This document shows positions 9,690 through 20,009 of a stretch of 24,918 nucleotides of DNA, piece by piece. The translations under genes were made by a program, and so were the position numbers. Position 1 is the first letter of the stretch. Each line of letters starts with the position of its first letter. The DNA comes from Priapulus caudatus. Lineage: Eukaryota > Priapulida > Priapulimorpha > Priapulimorphida > Priapulidae. The notes beneath the pieces were generated by a model. It was not told the DNA's origin. It was given only the letters and a program-made list of their open reading frames with translations, and made no database searches. Location of the stretch: contig NW_014577385.1 of the NCBI RefSeq assembly GCF_000485595.1, forward strand, positions 178,448-203,365, given 5' to 3'.

Positions 9690-11120
9690 TCTGCAGCCGC
9701 TGACAAATTAACGGTGATATGTAGTAGTACTAGTACTTGTGCCGTGATTTAAGATTACTGGGGTTTAGGTGTAGGTCGTAGCTAGCCATAGCTCAGTTCT
9801 ATCCTAGCCGTCGTAGGCCTACTACTTGTGAAGGTTGCCTGTACTGTAGGCTCTAATTTAAATCTGGCCGGTCCAGGGTATTAGCCAGGAATGAGTATTG
9901 TGGGAGTCAGTGTTTCTTATACATAAGAGGCACAGTGGCGCACCGCCGTTGTCAAATTTAACATCGCCGTTGTGAAAATCTTCCTGTATATACCCGCCGT
10001 TATCAAAATAGTGTCAACCCAACAATTAATGGATCATCACATGCTTCTGGCATATTTAGATTGACCCCCCCCCCTCATCCGCCTGAAGCTGTCGCATGCA
10101 TGCCTATGGCACGCCTTCGAATCCATCATGCGCGTTTTTCCCAAACTGGCCATTACCTCCTTTGTCTAATTTTTCATCAGAAGAAACCCTGGGAGTGCAG
10201 AAAAAATATTTGGGAGTGCAATTTTTACAATGTACACGGCTTTAGATCAATATTTTAGGCCGTGCTACACATTTTTGGCCGTGCAGTTTCAAAACTGACC
10301 TTGCAAATCACGGCTGCACGGCTCGCTGGCTAATGTGTTGGGCCGGTCAGCCTAGTAAATATTGTAAATCATATTATTAGTCATCAGTATATAAGAGCTA
10401 TCTCTCAAAAGTCATGTTCTCTAATCCATATCGTATGCCATGGCATGATCTATTGGACAGTGCTGATCAATGTAGCTCTTGGAACAATGTTTAAATATGA
10501 ATACCCAGGTACATATCAAGATTTATTCAATGATGATTTGTTCATTACGAAGCATTTTGATTCGGTCTAGTGTTAGGTTTGACATTAACTGTAAAATCAT
10601 GTAAATTGATGAGTCGATGACTTCCACTGACAGTGTTAACCCACCAATTGGTTCATTGCATAGTAAACTCAAGGGAGGAGGTTCGATCGATTAGCTTAGC
10701 TCTCGTCCCTTTCGCTTAATCTAAATTTACTATTGTAAATGTAGGTATTTGTGTATTTGGTGTTGCCAAATAAGGCAGTCTAAACTGCCCACTGTTGATC
10801 AAGTCAAAAAGCATTCACCTGCTAATTTGCCCAGATCAACTTATTTTACTATTGTGTGAATGTGCTCCTAATTGCCTCCTACCCTATTTTTCCAATCGCG
10901 TCATGAGGAAATTTGTGAATTATGTTTTAAGCGTCAAGGTTGAAATTTAACGGGGGAGAGCCCTTCACGACACGGTAGCCTACCACTTAAGGTACCTACC
11001 CCTCTATTTTGCACATTTTAAAAGCTAACGTGCCATAATTTTAGCATATTGAAAATGGTTTGCCTATGCTGAAAATTTCAGTCTGTGCTGATGTCGCTGA
11101 ACATAGAATAGAAGATTGGT
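9690..11120. other. No gene recognised
   Basis: AT-rich sequence without a supported exon, repeat or RNA gene. If the candidate exon ending at 9094 belongs to the transporter gene, this is intronic. Confidence 0.5.
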
Positions 11121-11215
11121 AAAACTACACCTACTACCCAGTCATGAAAACTTTAAAGTTCTCTTGCCTGGTCGTCCGAGCACCATAGCCGACCCACCAG
11201 TCCACATAAGTGCAT
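11121..11215. repeat. Dispersed repeat copy A
   Basis: Contains CTACACCTACTACCCAGT and then a degenerate CTGGTCGTCCGAGCACCATAG segment. Both are shared with copies at 14321-14470 and 15046-15130. Probably a fragment of an unclassified transposon family. Confidence 0.55.
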
Positions 11216-11324
11216 CTTTTTAGTGTCAATTTCCAAAAACATCATGCCCCTAATTAGGGGTGCAACGAATAGCGTTGATACTCGACTGCTGCAAGATCTC
11301 CAAGCGACATCCGTGTATCCTGAG

Positions 11325-11555
11325 AGGTGGGGGAGAGGGGGAGGGAGGGAGGGACGGAGAGAGAGAGAGAGAGAGAGGAGGAGGGAGAGGGACAAAAAGA
11401 CAGAGAGAGAGGGAGAGAGAAGGAGAGAGAGAAAGAGAGAGGGAGAGAGAGGGAGAGAGAGAGTGAGAGAGAGAGAGAGACGGACAGAGAGAAAGACACC
11501 GAGAGCGAGCGAGAGAGAGAGTAAGTGAGAAAGTGTGAGAGAAAGAGAGAGAATG
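11325..11555. repeat. Long GA-rich homopurine microsatellite
   Basis: About 230 bases of nearly pure purine: GA, GGA and GAAA units with rare C/T interruptions. Open frames across it translate to Arg/Glu or Ser/Leu repeats and are artefacts of the repeat. Confidence 0.9.
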
Positions 11556-11645
11556 ACAAACCCTTCAGCGGTCGCGCGTGAGCGGCATGGCGTCACGAGC
11601 CCCCGCGGCGCGCGCGCGATTTACGAAAGAAGGCTGAGGAGCGAT

Positions 11646-11770
11646 GATGCGGAGGCTGAGGAGTGAGGATGCGGAGGCTGAGGAGTGAGGATGCGGAGGC
11701 TGAGGAGTGAGGATGCGGAGGCTGAGGAGTGAGGATGCGGAGGCTGAGGATTGAGGATGCGGAGGAGGGC
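11646..11770. repeat. 22-bp tandem repeat, about 5.5 copies
   Basis: GATGCGGAGGCTGAGGAGTG-type units of 22 bp start at 11646, 11668, 11690, 11712, 11734 and a partial copy at 11756. Copies are nearly identical, so expansion is recent. The period is not a multiple of three. Confidence 0.85.
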
Positions 11771-11870
11771 ATCGTTATACGCGGCGAGCGCGGATGCCTG
11801 GATGGATGCGGAGAGCGGAGAGAATGGTCGGATTCGTTTCTACGATGCTGGAGATCAACTCAAAATCGAA

Positions 11871-11959
11871 ATTGCATCACATCATTGCATTAGATTGCAT
11901 CTACATCATCGCATTAGATTGCATCACATCATCGCATTAGATTGCATCTACAGCATCAG
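11871..11959. repeat. 23-24 bp tandem repeat, nearly four copies
   Basis: Units of the type ATTGCATCACATCATCGCAT alternate between 23 and 24 bases, with CACATC or CTACATC in the middle. Confidence 0.8.
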
Positions 11960-11983
11960 TCGTGCCACGGCTGCTGCTGCCCG

Positions 11984-12122
11984 CATCCACTCATCCCCCT
12001 TCTCTACGTCTAATTCTCGCCCTGTCTCCACCTATTCCCCCTCTAAGTCTAATCCACCTCCTGCATCCACCCATTCCCCCTCTAAGTCTAATTCACTCCC
12101 TGCATCCACCCATTCCCTTTCT
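11984..12122. repeat. About 39-bp tandem repeat, 3.5 copies
   Basis: CATCCACCCATTCCCC...TAAGTCTAATTC-type units begin near 11984, 12026, 12064 and 12103. The last two full periods are 38-39 bp and encode a 13-residue STHSPSKSN-type repeat in one frame (open from 11751 to 12359). No homology, splice context or promoter supports translation. Confidence 0.7.
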
Positions 12123-12458
12123 GTATGCATCAATTACCGTCCCGTATATCCATCTCTCCATGCATACATCCATCCATTCTGTGCTAGTATCCACCTTGAT
12201 CCCTGCCTACATCTACCTCTTCTTTGCATCTCTCGATCCCTTCATTGCACCCAACTTCCGCTCGTGCTGCTCAAACCCGGAGCAGTGATGCAGAGGCCAA
12301 ATCCCGAGAGAAAGAGCATTAGTCGCACCACGGTATACATACAGATCGGTGCGCTATAGTCTGCAGATTACCCATGCTATGCTGTGTATATATACATCAG
12401 CCGCCATATCGTCGGCAGCGATCCAATGTTGATCATCAAACAGGAAGCTGCGGGGAAG

Positions 12459-12603
12459 CCGCCGCCGGAGGAGGGATTAAATGACGACGATGAGGGAGGA
12501 GGGGAGGATTTGTGTCTAGCTGGTAACTCCCTCCCACTCGCGAGGAGAAACCGCCGCTGGAGGGAGGAGGGATTGGGTGGCGACGATGAGGGAGGATATG
12601 TGT
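12459..12603. repeat. Tandem duplication of about 92 bp; second copy holds a MITE
   Basis: Copy 1 begins CCGCCGCCGGAGGAGGGATT at 12459 and copy 2 begins CCGCCGCTGGAGGGAGGAGG at 12551. Both continue with CGACGATGAGGGAGGA and TGTGTC. In copy 1 this runs straight on to GTAACTCCCTCCCACTCGC. In copy 2 the same continuation (CCTCCCTCCCACTCGC) appears only after the inserted element, from about 12811 onward. Confidence 0.75.
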
Positions 12604-12810
12604 CAAGAGTACATAATAGAGAGTATTATTAGTAATTATTAGAGTAATTAATAATAATTAGTTTAATTAATTACTAATATTTACAGTTACTAATACAACA
12701 GTTTAAATAGTTACTATAATAATAATATTAGTAGTTAATAATCAGAGTAATTAATAAAGTAATTATTAATAAAGAGTAAAATAAACATCATACTCTATTA
12801 TGTACTCTTG
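12604..12810. mobile_element. AT-rich hAT-like MITE with 8-bp target duplication
   Basis: 207 bp with perfect 18-base terminal inverted repeats CAAGAGTACATAATAGAG. The interior is made of TAAT/ATTA runs. ATATGTGT flanks it on both sides (12596-12603 and 12811-12818). The homologous position in the neighbouring tandem copy (near 12507-12520) lacks the insert and has a single TTGTGTC. Eight-base duplications are the hAT signature. The termini are not the commonest hAT ends, so the superfamily is probable, not certain. Confidence 0.75.
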
Positions 12811-12820
12811 ATATGTGTCT

Positions 12821-13660
12821 ATCAGGTCCCTCCCTCCCACTCGCACGAGGAGAGTGAGTGGAAGCTATCGCAATCCGTCGGGTAAGCTCGCAGAGATAAT
12901 GCCTCTTGCCAAACTACGTCTACTCCATCCGCCATGATCACGGATCACCGAGCTGTGACCGAGCTGTCGACGATCCACTCGGCTCCGAAGTTGTGGGCAC
13001 CCACGTATCTAGATCTGCCCTTCGGTATAGGGCTTCTTATGTTCGATATTATTATTATTGTTGTTGCTGTTTATGTTGTTTGTGTACGATTATTTATGTT
13101 TAGCGGAAACGTGTCGCATGTATCAACCGTTCAAAACCGCCGCTATCACCGTTGTTGTTGTTTGTTGTTGTTTGTTTGATTGTTGTTAGACTTGATCTAC
13201 GTCTGTTGTTGTTTTAAGGTGACCAGGTACGATGTTGAGTTACTCGCGCTTCTGCGTTGGTAAACAGATGTTTGTTCATATTTCTCACCAGCTAAGACAA
13301 TATCCTTCATATGTATGTCGAGCACCTCTCTCGCTCCCTTAACTCACCAAACAGAAGTGCAAATTTAATAATCAGACTGGTTTATAAATATTAAATAATA
13401 ATGTCACTAAAATTCTTTGAACAACAAACCTTTAATATACAATACCCAAATGTTAGGGCAAATTCAACAAAACCTTTGTACAGGAAATTCAAATATTTGA
13501 CTTTAGTAAAAGTAACCAAATAGGCAAATATGTCCAATAGTCCATCTCAGTGTCTTTGTACTTCATTGATTAGGTGTAAGAAACACAATCCCAATAACTG
13601 TGTGTTAGTGCTTCTCATGACATGTGTAGTCACCATCAGTTACATATTTTTCTTAAGAAA
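12821..13660. other. No gene recognised
   Basis: Remainder of the second tandem copy to about 12855, then TTG/TTA-rich sequence (about 13040-13200) and AT-rich spacer. Nothing supported as coding. Confidence 0.5.
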
Positions 13661-13704
13661 AATTAATACATCAACTTGATCAGGCGATTAAAGCATGATT
13701 TCTG

Positions 13705-13860
13705 GGCCGTGACTAGATCTCCTGCGGTAGATGTTGTTCCTGTTTTATATATTAAAACTGACGAGCAATGCTTGCACACTGTTTTCGAACGATCTACGAA
13801 CCATCCGATTGTTGGAAATGCGAAATGCTTCCATACCATAGATCTGTAGGAGGCCGGCGG
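13705..13860 (-). pseudogene. hAT/ZBED-type BED zinc-finger relic
   Basis: Read on the minus strand, the frame gives SMVWKHFAFPTIGWFVDRSK followed by VCKHCSSVLIYKTGTTS. This is the start of a BED zinc finger: the aromatic WKHF box, then C-x2-C (codons within 13765-13779) and a GTTS stretch. The following His pair of the finger is missing and the frame loses similarity after TTS. BED fingers sit at the N-terminus of hAT transposases and their domesticated ZBED descendants. No catalytic DDE or C-terminal dimerisation region is seen, so I read it as a degraded transposon fragment. A CTCCTACAG just before it on that strand could be a splice acceptor, leaving a single exon of a larger gene as an alternative. 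Confidence 0.55.
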
Positions 13861-14320
13861 ATCAACATAAGTTGTCATTTTTGCAGACAAAATGAACGCG
13901 TTGACCTTCCCGTGGCATGTAGCAAGTGGTCTATCAATGTTATCTGCTCGCTGATTGGCCGAGAGTTTACGACCAGCAAATCGCAGTGCGCGTATCTCAA
14001 AAGCGTATATATCGGGTATATATAAAATGTGGAACCAAAACCGAGCCGAAAACGGAACGACGGTTCGAATATCCGAATGGTGGCGCAAAAACCGCGGTTT
14101 TCGGTTAACCGCGGTTAACCGTTACACCACTACCCCTAATATTGTTACTTTAGGGGGTATAGGTAGCTACTTTTTTGGGTAAGTTTCACCACTACATCAT
14201 CGTCATCACATGCAAAACCCTAAAGAAAAAAGAAAAAGAAAACACCGCGACACCACAGATAACGAACAATAGAACATTTTGACACGAAAACATCAACATG
14301 AGTAATGTGCATGATAGAAC

Positions 14321-14470
14321 GTCAGTAGCACTACACCTACTACCCAGTGAGGAAAACTAACATTTGCCCAGTCGCCCACGCAGCATAGAGACTGACACCA
14401 ACCCACATACACTGCCATTCAGTAGCGCTATATATACCTACTACCCCGTGATGGAAATTAAAGGGATACT
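14321..14470. repeat. Dispersed repeat copy B
   Basis: Holds TTGCCCAGTCGCCCACGCAG, CCAACCCACATACACTGCCA and two versions of the CCTACTACCC motif about 85 bases apart, suggesting an internal tandem unit. Shared with copies near 11121 and 15046. Confidence 0.6.
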
Positions 14471-15045
14471 ACACCCTAGAATTTTAGGGTATATTATGAT
14501 AGTAACAAGAGCTAATAATACCTTTATCATTCATTCACATCTGTCATAAAACGACAGTGAGTTCGAAATCTATATTTTTGGCCGCTGACATGACACCCCT
14601 CGATTGTGCAGCCACCCTGACAAAGTTGCGATTTTTCTTATTTATTTTGCACGTTACAGACCGAGGGCTAATCACGAAATTGCAATTATATTTATACCTA
14701 ACTGCTATTCAACCAAACGATTTTTATTTTAGGACAAATTTGTCCATATTTTAACTAAATCAATAAGTTGTTTATACGATATTGCAATCCTTCTCCTCTT
14801 AAATTAATGAATAAGAAACATCCTCAGTCTGTAGTCCCTGGCCGAAAAGTTGCGAAGCGCAACTTTGAAGGTAGATAGGCTAATATAGTGGCACCACCGT
14901 CATTGTAAGCAATGATACAGCCATTATAAAACATTTTTATACATATTTCTAATGAAAATTGATCAATGAATTTTTTATGTAGCGTAGTTTAAACCTATTT
15001 TAAGTGAAAATATGCAAGCAACCTAGTGGGTCATGTATCCCTTTT
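14471..15045. other. No gene recognised
   Basis: AT-rich sequence. An ACACCCTAGAATTTTAGGGT palindrome-like motif lies at about 14470-14490, next to repeat copy B. No exon supported. Confidence 0.5.
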
Positions 15046-15130
15046 TAAAACACTTGCCCAGTCGCCCAAGCACCATCTAGAGACACATCAACCCACGTAC
15101 ACCGCCATTCGGTAGGGCTGCACCTACCCG
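15046..15130. repeat. Dispersed repeat copy C, abutting the transporter exon
   Basis: CTTGCCCAGTCGCCCAAGCA, CAACCCACGTACACCGCCAT and GCACCTACCC match copy B in order. The copy ends about 18 bases before the splice acceptor of the SLC7 exon, so it may contribute to the polypyrimidine/branch region. Confidence 0.6.
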
Positions 15131-15148
15131 TTTGTTTCTCCCACACAG

Positions 15149-15672
15149 ACGCCACGGGTCTCGGCCCACAAAGATGGCCACCGACACCAAGTACAGTCCC
15201 GTGAAGGCGGCCGCGGCAGCTGCGCCCGCAGGGGGCGCCGGCGTCGACGCGGCGTCGGAGGGAATCTCGCTAAAGCCGAAGATCACGCTGCTCAACGGCG
15301 TCACCGTCATCGTCGGCTCGATCATCGGCTCGGGGATCTTCGTCTCGCCGAAGGGCGTGCTGCAGTACACGGGCAGCGTAGGCATGTTCCTGCTCGTCTG
15401 GCTCTTTTGCGGCATCTTCTCGACGATCGGCGCCTACTGCTACTGCGAGCTGGGCACGCTGATCCAGCGGTCGGGCGCCGACTACGCGTACATCTACGAG
15501 GCGTTCGGTCCGCTGCTCGCCTTCATGAGGCTGTGGGTCGAGTGCGTGATCGTGCGGCCATGCTCGCAGGCGATCGTCGCCATGACGTTCGGCATCTACA
15601 TCCTGAAGCCGTTCTACACGGAGTGCGAGCCGCCGGACGACGCCGTGAGGCTGCTGGCCGCCGTCTGCATCA
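15149..15672 (+). CDS. SLC7A: SLC7 (LAT/y+LAT-type) amino-acid transporter light chain, first coding exon
   Basis: Coding from ATG 15174 (A at -3, G at +4) to the donor CA|GTGAGT at 15672: 166 codons plus one base (phase 1). A pyrimidine tract ending CCACACAG at 15148 is an acceptor, so 25 bases of 5' UTR precede the ATG. An Ala/Gly-rich cytoplasmic N-terminus (1-33) leads into TM1, whose unwound substrate-site motif GSIIGSGIF lies at 48-56. TM2 is about 68-90. [19 protein letters not shown] is the family intracellular loop, and TM3 and its surroundings cover about 112-146. Cys151 in [10 protein letters not shown] sits where LAT proteins form the disulfide with the SLC3A2 heavy chain. These are plasma-membrane amino-acid exchangers. 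The exon is strongly GC-rich. I cannot place it on a particular SLC7A5-11 branch. The remaining TM helices must lie downstream, and none was recognised in this window. Confidence 0.9.
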
Positions 15673-16599
15673 GTGAGTAGCAACACGCCTCGTATATATC
15701 AGGGGGTCAGGGTTACTGAGAAGGGCGGCTAAAGGTTAGGGGTAAGAGATGGGGTTAGGGTTATGGTTATGGTAATGGTGTGTGCCGTCTGCATCAGTGA
15801 GTAGCAACACACCTCGTATATCAGGGGGTTAGGGTTAATAATTAGGGTTAGGGGTAATGGTACTAAGGGATAGAGTTATGGTAAGCACCAGGGTTAATTA
15901 TAAGGGTTGGGTGTAAGAGACGAGTTATGCCTATGGTAAGCATTAGGGTTTATATGGTAAGCATTAAGGGTTATGGTACGCATTAGGGTTAATGATAAGG
16001 GTTAGGATTAGGGTTATAGATGGTAAGCAATTAGGTAAAATGATAAGGGTTAGGATTAGGGTTATGGTAAGCATTAAGGGTTAGGATTAGGGTTATGGTA
16101 AGCATTAGGGTTAATGATATGGCTTAGGGGTAAGGGGTATGGTTAATGGTTGATGAGGGTTAGGTGTTAGGGATAGGTGTAAGGCATATATGGTAATGGG
16201 TATGGAGAAGTGTTAGTGGTAAGGGATGGGGTTAGGGTTATGGTAAGTGTTAGGCTGCCGTCTGTATCAGTGAGTAGCGACACACCTTGTATATCAGGGG
16301 ATCAGGGTTAATAATATTAAAGGGATAGGGATAGGGTTATGGTAAGCGTTAGGCTGCTGTCTGTATCAGTGAGTGTTAGGGTCAGGGTTAGGGTTAGGGT
16401 TATAGTTAGGGATAAGGGTTATCGGTTAGGGATAGGGTTTGGGTTAGGGTTAGGGTTATTGATAGTTAGGGTTAGGGTAAGGGTTATTGGTAGTTAGGGT
16501 TTAGAATTTAGATGAGATTAGGGTTTTGGTTAGGGTTAGAATTCCTAATGCTCAACCATGTGTATCATGGTTCTCACATTGTCTGTATCAATGAGTGTT
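15673..16599 (+). repeat. Degenerate telomere-like (TTAGGG) array in the transporter intron
   Basis: From just inside the intron to about 16550 the sequence is built of GGGTTA/TTAGGG units mixed with GGTAAGCATTAGGGTTA-type variants. Better TTAGGG runs occur near 16380-16460. Embedded in it are further copies of the exon end plus donor (15784-15838, 16257-16307, 16356-16374 and a decayed one at 16579-16599). Confidence 0.85.
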
Positions 16600-16697
16600 T
16601 ATATACTGACAATCTTGCAGTTTCCTGCATTAAACTGTTTCCAATTTGTTGCCAGCGAGCCAACATAAAATATTGCGACTAGTAAGTTAGTGTAGCT

Positions 16698-16904
16698 GCG
16701 TTTACACTATCGGTTTTTGTCAGCAAATCGTCCGAGTCGTGCAAAATAGAACACGGTCTATTTCTCCAACTCGGCAACTTGACTCTGACTCTGATTCCAA
16801 CACAATAAAATTTATTGGAATGCACTTGGGTCAAGTCGGGGGGGCAAGTTGGAATGCACTTGAAATCGCTACTATTTCCTGACAAAAATCGATAGTGTAA
16901 ACGC
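16698..16904. mobile_element. MITE with 26-bp terminal inverted repeats
   Basis: The arm at 16698-16723 (GCGTTTACACTATCGGTTTT...) pairs with 16879-16904 with one mismatch over 26 bases. The 207 bp element has no coding capacity. Its interior repeats TGGAATGCACTTG near both sides of a G run. Target-site duplication is not clear. The end GCGTTTACAC resembles that of the element at 21673. Confidence 0.7.
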
Positions 16905-18640
16905 ATCGTAACGGTTCAACGTTGGTAAAGTGTAGGAATGTATGAGCGCGATTAATGGAGCGCAAGCTAAAGCGCTCTCCATGTATGTATATTGTAAAGT
17001 GTTCTCGTTGTGTTGAAATCGCTTTTTGCTGCTGTATATATGTTGTGCATCAAGTGCTCGTGTGTGTCCGATACACGTAAACATGCAGTACGCGTGATAG
17101 TGGCAGTGCATGACACATTTTTTCATAGCGTGTATTTGGGTTAAACTTACGGATCTCAAATTATATAATAGGATATATATCATAGGATATAGCTTGGGGC
17201 TTTAATTGAAATGGTCACTGAATAATAGGATTAACCAAAGCAATGCATAGTTTGGAAAGCGGTTATATACTGTATCGCATCGTTTTCTCGTAAATCGATA
17301 CTTCCTTGATGTGCACAAAAGGGGATTGTGTAAACACACGTGTACGTTCATGCAGCTAAGTTGAAATGGACTGTAATTCATAACAATTCGCACAAACATG
17401 CGTTTACCTCAGAAATCAATACCAACGCGAATGTCGTTCCCGCAATGTATACATGTATGTAAGCGATGCATCTGTATATATTATGATGCGGCCATTTTTC
17501 GGATAGCATCGTTGTGGATATAATCGTGATGCCTATATATACTACTGCGTGCATGGACGGCACATCGGGAATACAGGGTAATTGTAGGGTGAAGGGCAGA
17601 AGCAAGAGGAGAATGCTGGGACGACGAGAGGCAGATATAACTAAGTACAGAGAATGGGGAAGGTTAGAAGAGGGGAAGATGGCGGGAGGGGTAAATGGCC
17701 GAGTGGAAAGTGGCGGGAAAGGAATAAGGGAGTAGGAGAGGGTGGCCGAAGGGAAAGGTGGTCGAAGGGGAAGGTAACGGAAAGGGAAGGAGGGGAAGTT
17801 AGCTGAAGTTACGACCCTTACATCAGCTTCGCGAAGAATGCATACATGCAAGACGTGAACGAGACGTATAAATCTGCTAGAATAGAACATTTATCCTCGA
17901 TACGATATTAATACACGGTAATAAATGGCTGAACGTATAGAAGCCAGCTTTGTAAAACGTTGTTCAAAGGCTTTAACAACCTACCTAATCTCAACTACGC
18001 ACGAAGGCATGTAAAGCTCCGAAAATAGAAGCCAATCTTTAGCGAAAACGCTTAATTATATTGAACAGAAAAGGCAACGCCGCGAAATACGCGAGTTCTG
18101 CGCAGGTATTTATTTATTTAAGTATTTATTTATTTCTTTAGGTAATTATCCATGATATATAGCATAGCTTTTACAATATATTTTAAAATTCATGAAATTG
18201 GATAACCACCAATTAGGATATATACACAAAAAGTACGACTAGCATACTTATTTTCATTGTGGTCTTTGGTTTGGTGAAGATCTGCTGGCGTTGCGATTGA
18301 AGTGGGGTTCACCGGGCGTAAAGATAAACCGAAAGTAAATAGTGGATCCGCGCTCTGTCAACTGCGTGTGTATTAGAAACTCATGAGCGCCGCCGACGTT
18401 GATTCTAAAACAACTCGTCGTACGAATAGCAGCCGTACGGCTGAGCGCAACCCTTGACATTCTGAGCTCTAAAGGTTTAATTCTCAAATAACCTCCACCC
18501 AACCTGTAATTCTGCACATATCACACGACGTCCCATCGACGACCCCAACCGTCATACCAACCAGCCCCGGCCCGCACAGGTACCACGCGTTATAATCTTA
18601 TAATCCACCGCAACACTAGAAATGAAGTTAAGGAAGTTCG
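16905..18640. other. No gene recognised; purine-rich patch at 17575-17810
   Basis: Mostly AT-rich. Between about 17575 and 17810 the plus strand is G/A-rich with GGGAAGG and GGCGGGA units, a decayed simple repeat. No exon, RNA gene or transposon end supported. Confidence 0.5.
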
Positions 18641-18647
18641 CGCAACA

Positions 18648-18691
18648 ACACACGCACGCACACTTACGTGCGCACACACACACACACACAC
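18648..18691. repeat. (CA)n microsatellite
   Basis: Short CACGCACGCACA followed by about ten CA units. Confidence 0.85.
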
Positions 18692-19977
18692 AACATTTAT
18701 TGTCAAGACTGCCGATGGTACGTAGGTGTGTGTTACACCAGCTGTGAAGTGTGCGCGTGTTCCAGCTGCTACTGCTAAATAGGAACTGTCCAGCCAACGA
18801 CTGCTTACTGTGTAAACAAAGACTGGCCGCGGCTACACGTCTTCATGGGCCAATCCTTAGCCCCTCACTATTGTCGATTTTCTTCTCATCCCATCCGGAA
18901 ACAATTTTGACGCAACCCCCACTGACCCACTCCCCCATTCTTGCTACTAACACAGTACTTGCTTATAAGGGAATTTTGACTAACGTAGGTGTATTGTTTT
19001 GTACATGATACTACTTCCTATCCTTATTGCATTGTCGATGAAGAAATTTAATGATGATGAGGAATTAGATGCGAACCGTGACAATGAATTGCTGCTTTAA
19101 GGGACGAAATAAGTAAACTGAAATACGTAAAACGTGTTTAAAAAAGTGTGCCTGGCCAGGCTGCCATAGACTGACACAAATCGTTTCTGTGGAGCCGAGT
19201 TTACAAAGATTGTTGATGGTCAACGAGATTTATGGAGTCCGGCTATTGCTGCTACCTGCTACTCACTGTATACCAATATCTATTGGTACCCTGTATAGTA
19301 TTAGTAAGGTAGCCGGCAATAAATTTTCGCGCCTGCAAAATCTGCGATATTAAATTGGTCGCCCCCCCCGCCCAGTCTACGAATGGAATTACAACGTAGA
19401 CTGGCTCTCCGAGAGTAGTTGCGAATAAACAGGACCAGTCACGCGGGGACTGTTGGAACCAGTCTAAGAGTATAAGATTGTCCGATAGTGCATTATCAGA
19501 GGAAGCAGCGCCTAATCCCGGTCAGTGACTTGCTCGGACTTTGACTGTTTGCGGGGAGGAACACCCGACGCCTGCTAGTTGCTAGATCGCTAAATAGTAG
19601 AGTAGCCGGCTCGAAATTGCCACTCTTACGAAGTCTCTGCGTTTAGATTGGTGTTGGTTTAAATACATGTGTAAACCCGCAGTGTGTACCAGTGGAAGGT
19701 TAATGCGTACGTTAGCTGTTAACTCGTTTTCTTTGTCCGGTCGTAATCTCACGTGCGTTTACATGACATAGAATGATAGATGCACATTTATGAGCTACTG
19801 TAATGAGTGCTGAGTTGACGTAAGGGCACCTGGCCTCGTTTAGTCATCGTAAAAAATACAGACAAGGGGCGGAATTTCCTACTTTCGAAACATCGAAAGT
19901 AACTAGGCTGCAGTTTCCTGCCCCAGGAGAAGATAGCGCGTTATGAAATTTTAAGGACATGGGAGGGAGGACACACT
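18692..19977. other. No gene recognised
   Basis: A small hairpin CCAGTCTACG...CGTAGACTGG is visible near 19373-19405. Otherwise unstructured; short open frames lack features. Confidence 0.5.
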
Positions 19978-19978
19978 G

Positions 19979-20007
<29 letters not shown>
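19978..20007. repeat. (TA)n microsatellite
   Basis: About 13 TA units directly left of the palindromic mini-element. Confidence 0.85.

Positions 20008-20009
<2 letters not shown>

Noticed and set aside
11153-11596. Open frames on both strands through the GA tract
   Set aside because: They translate only to Arg/Glu or Ser/Leu repeats generated by the microsatellite.
11751-12359. 202-codon frame with 13-residue repeats
   Set aside because: It is composed of tandem repeats with no recognisable domain, and stop-free length is explained by the 39-bp period.
15270-15686. Minus-strand and alternative-frame open readings over the SLC7 exon
   Set aside because: They are shadows of the GC-rich coding exon, whose plus frame shows clear transporter motifs.
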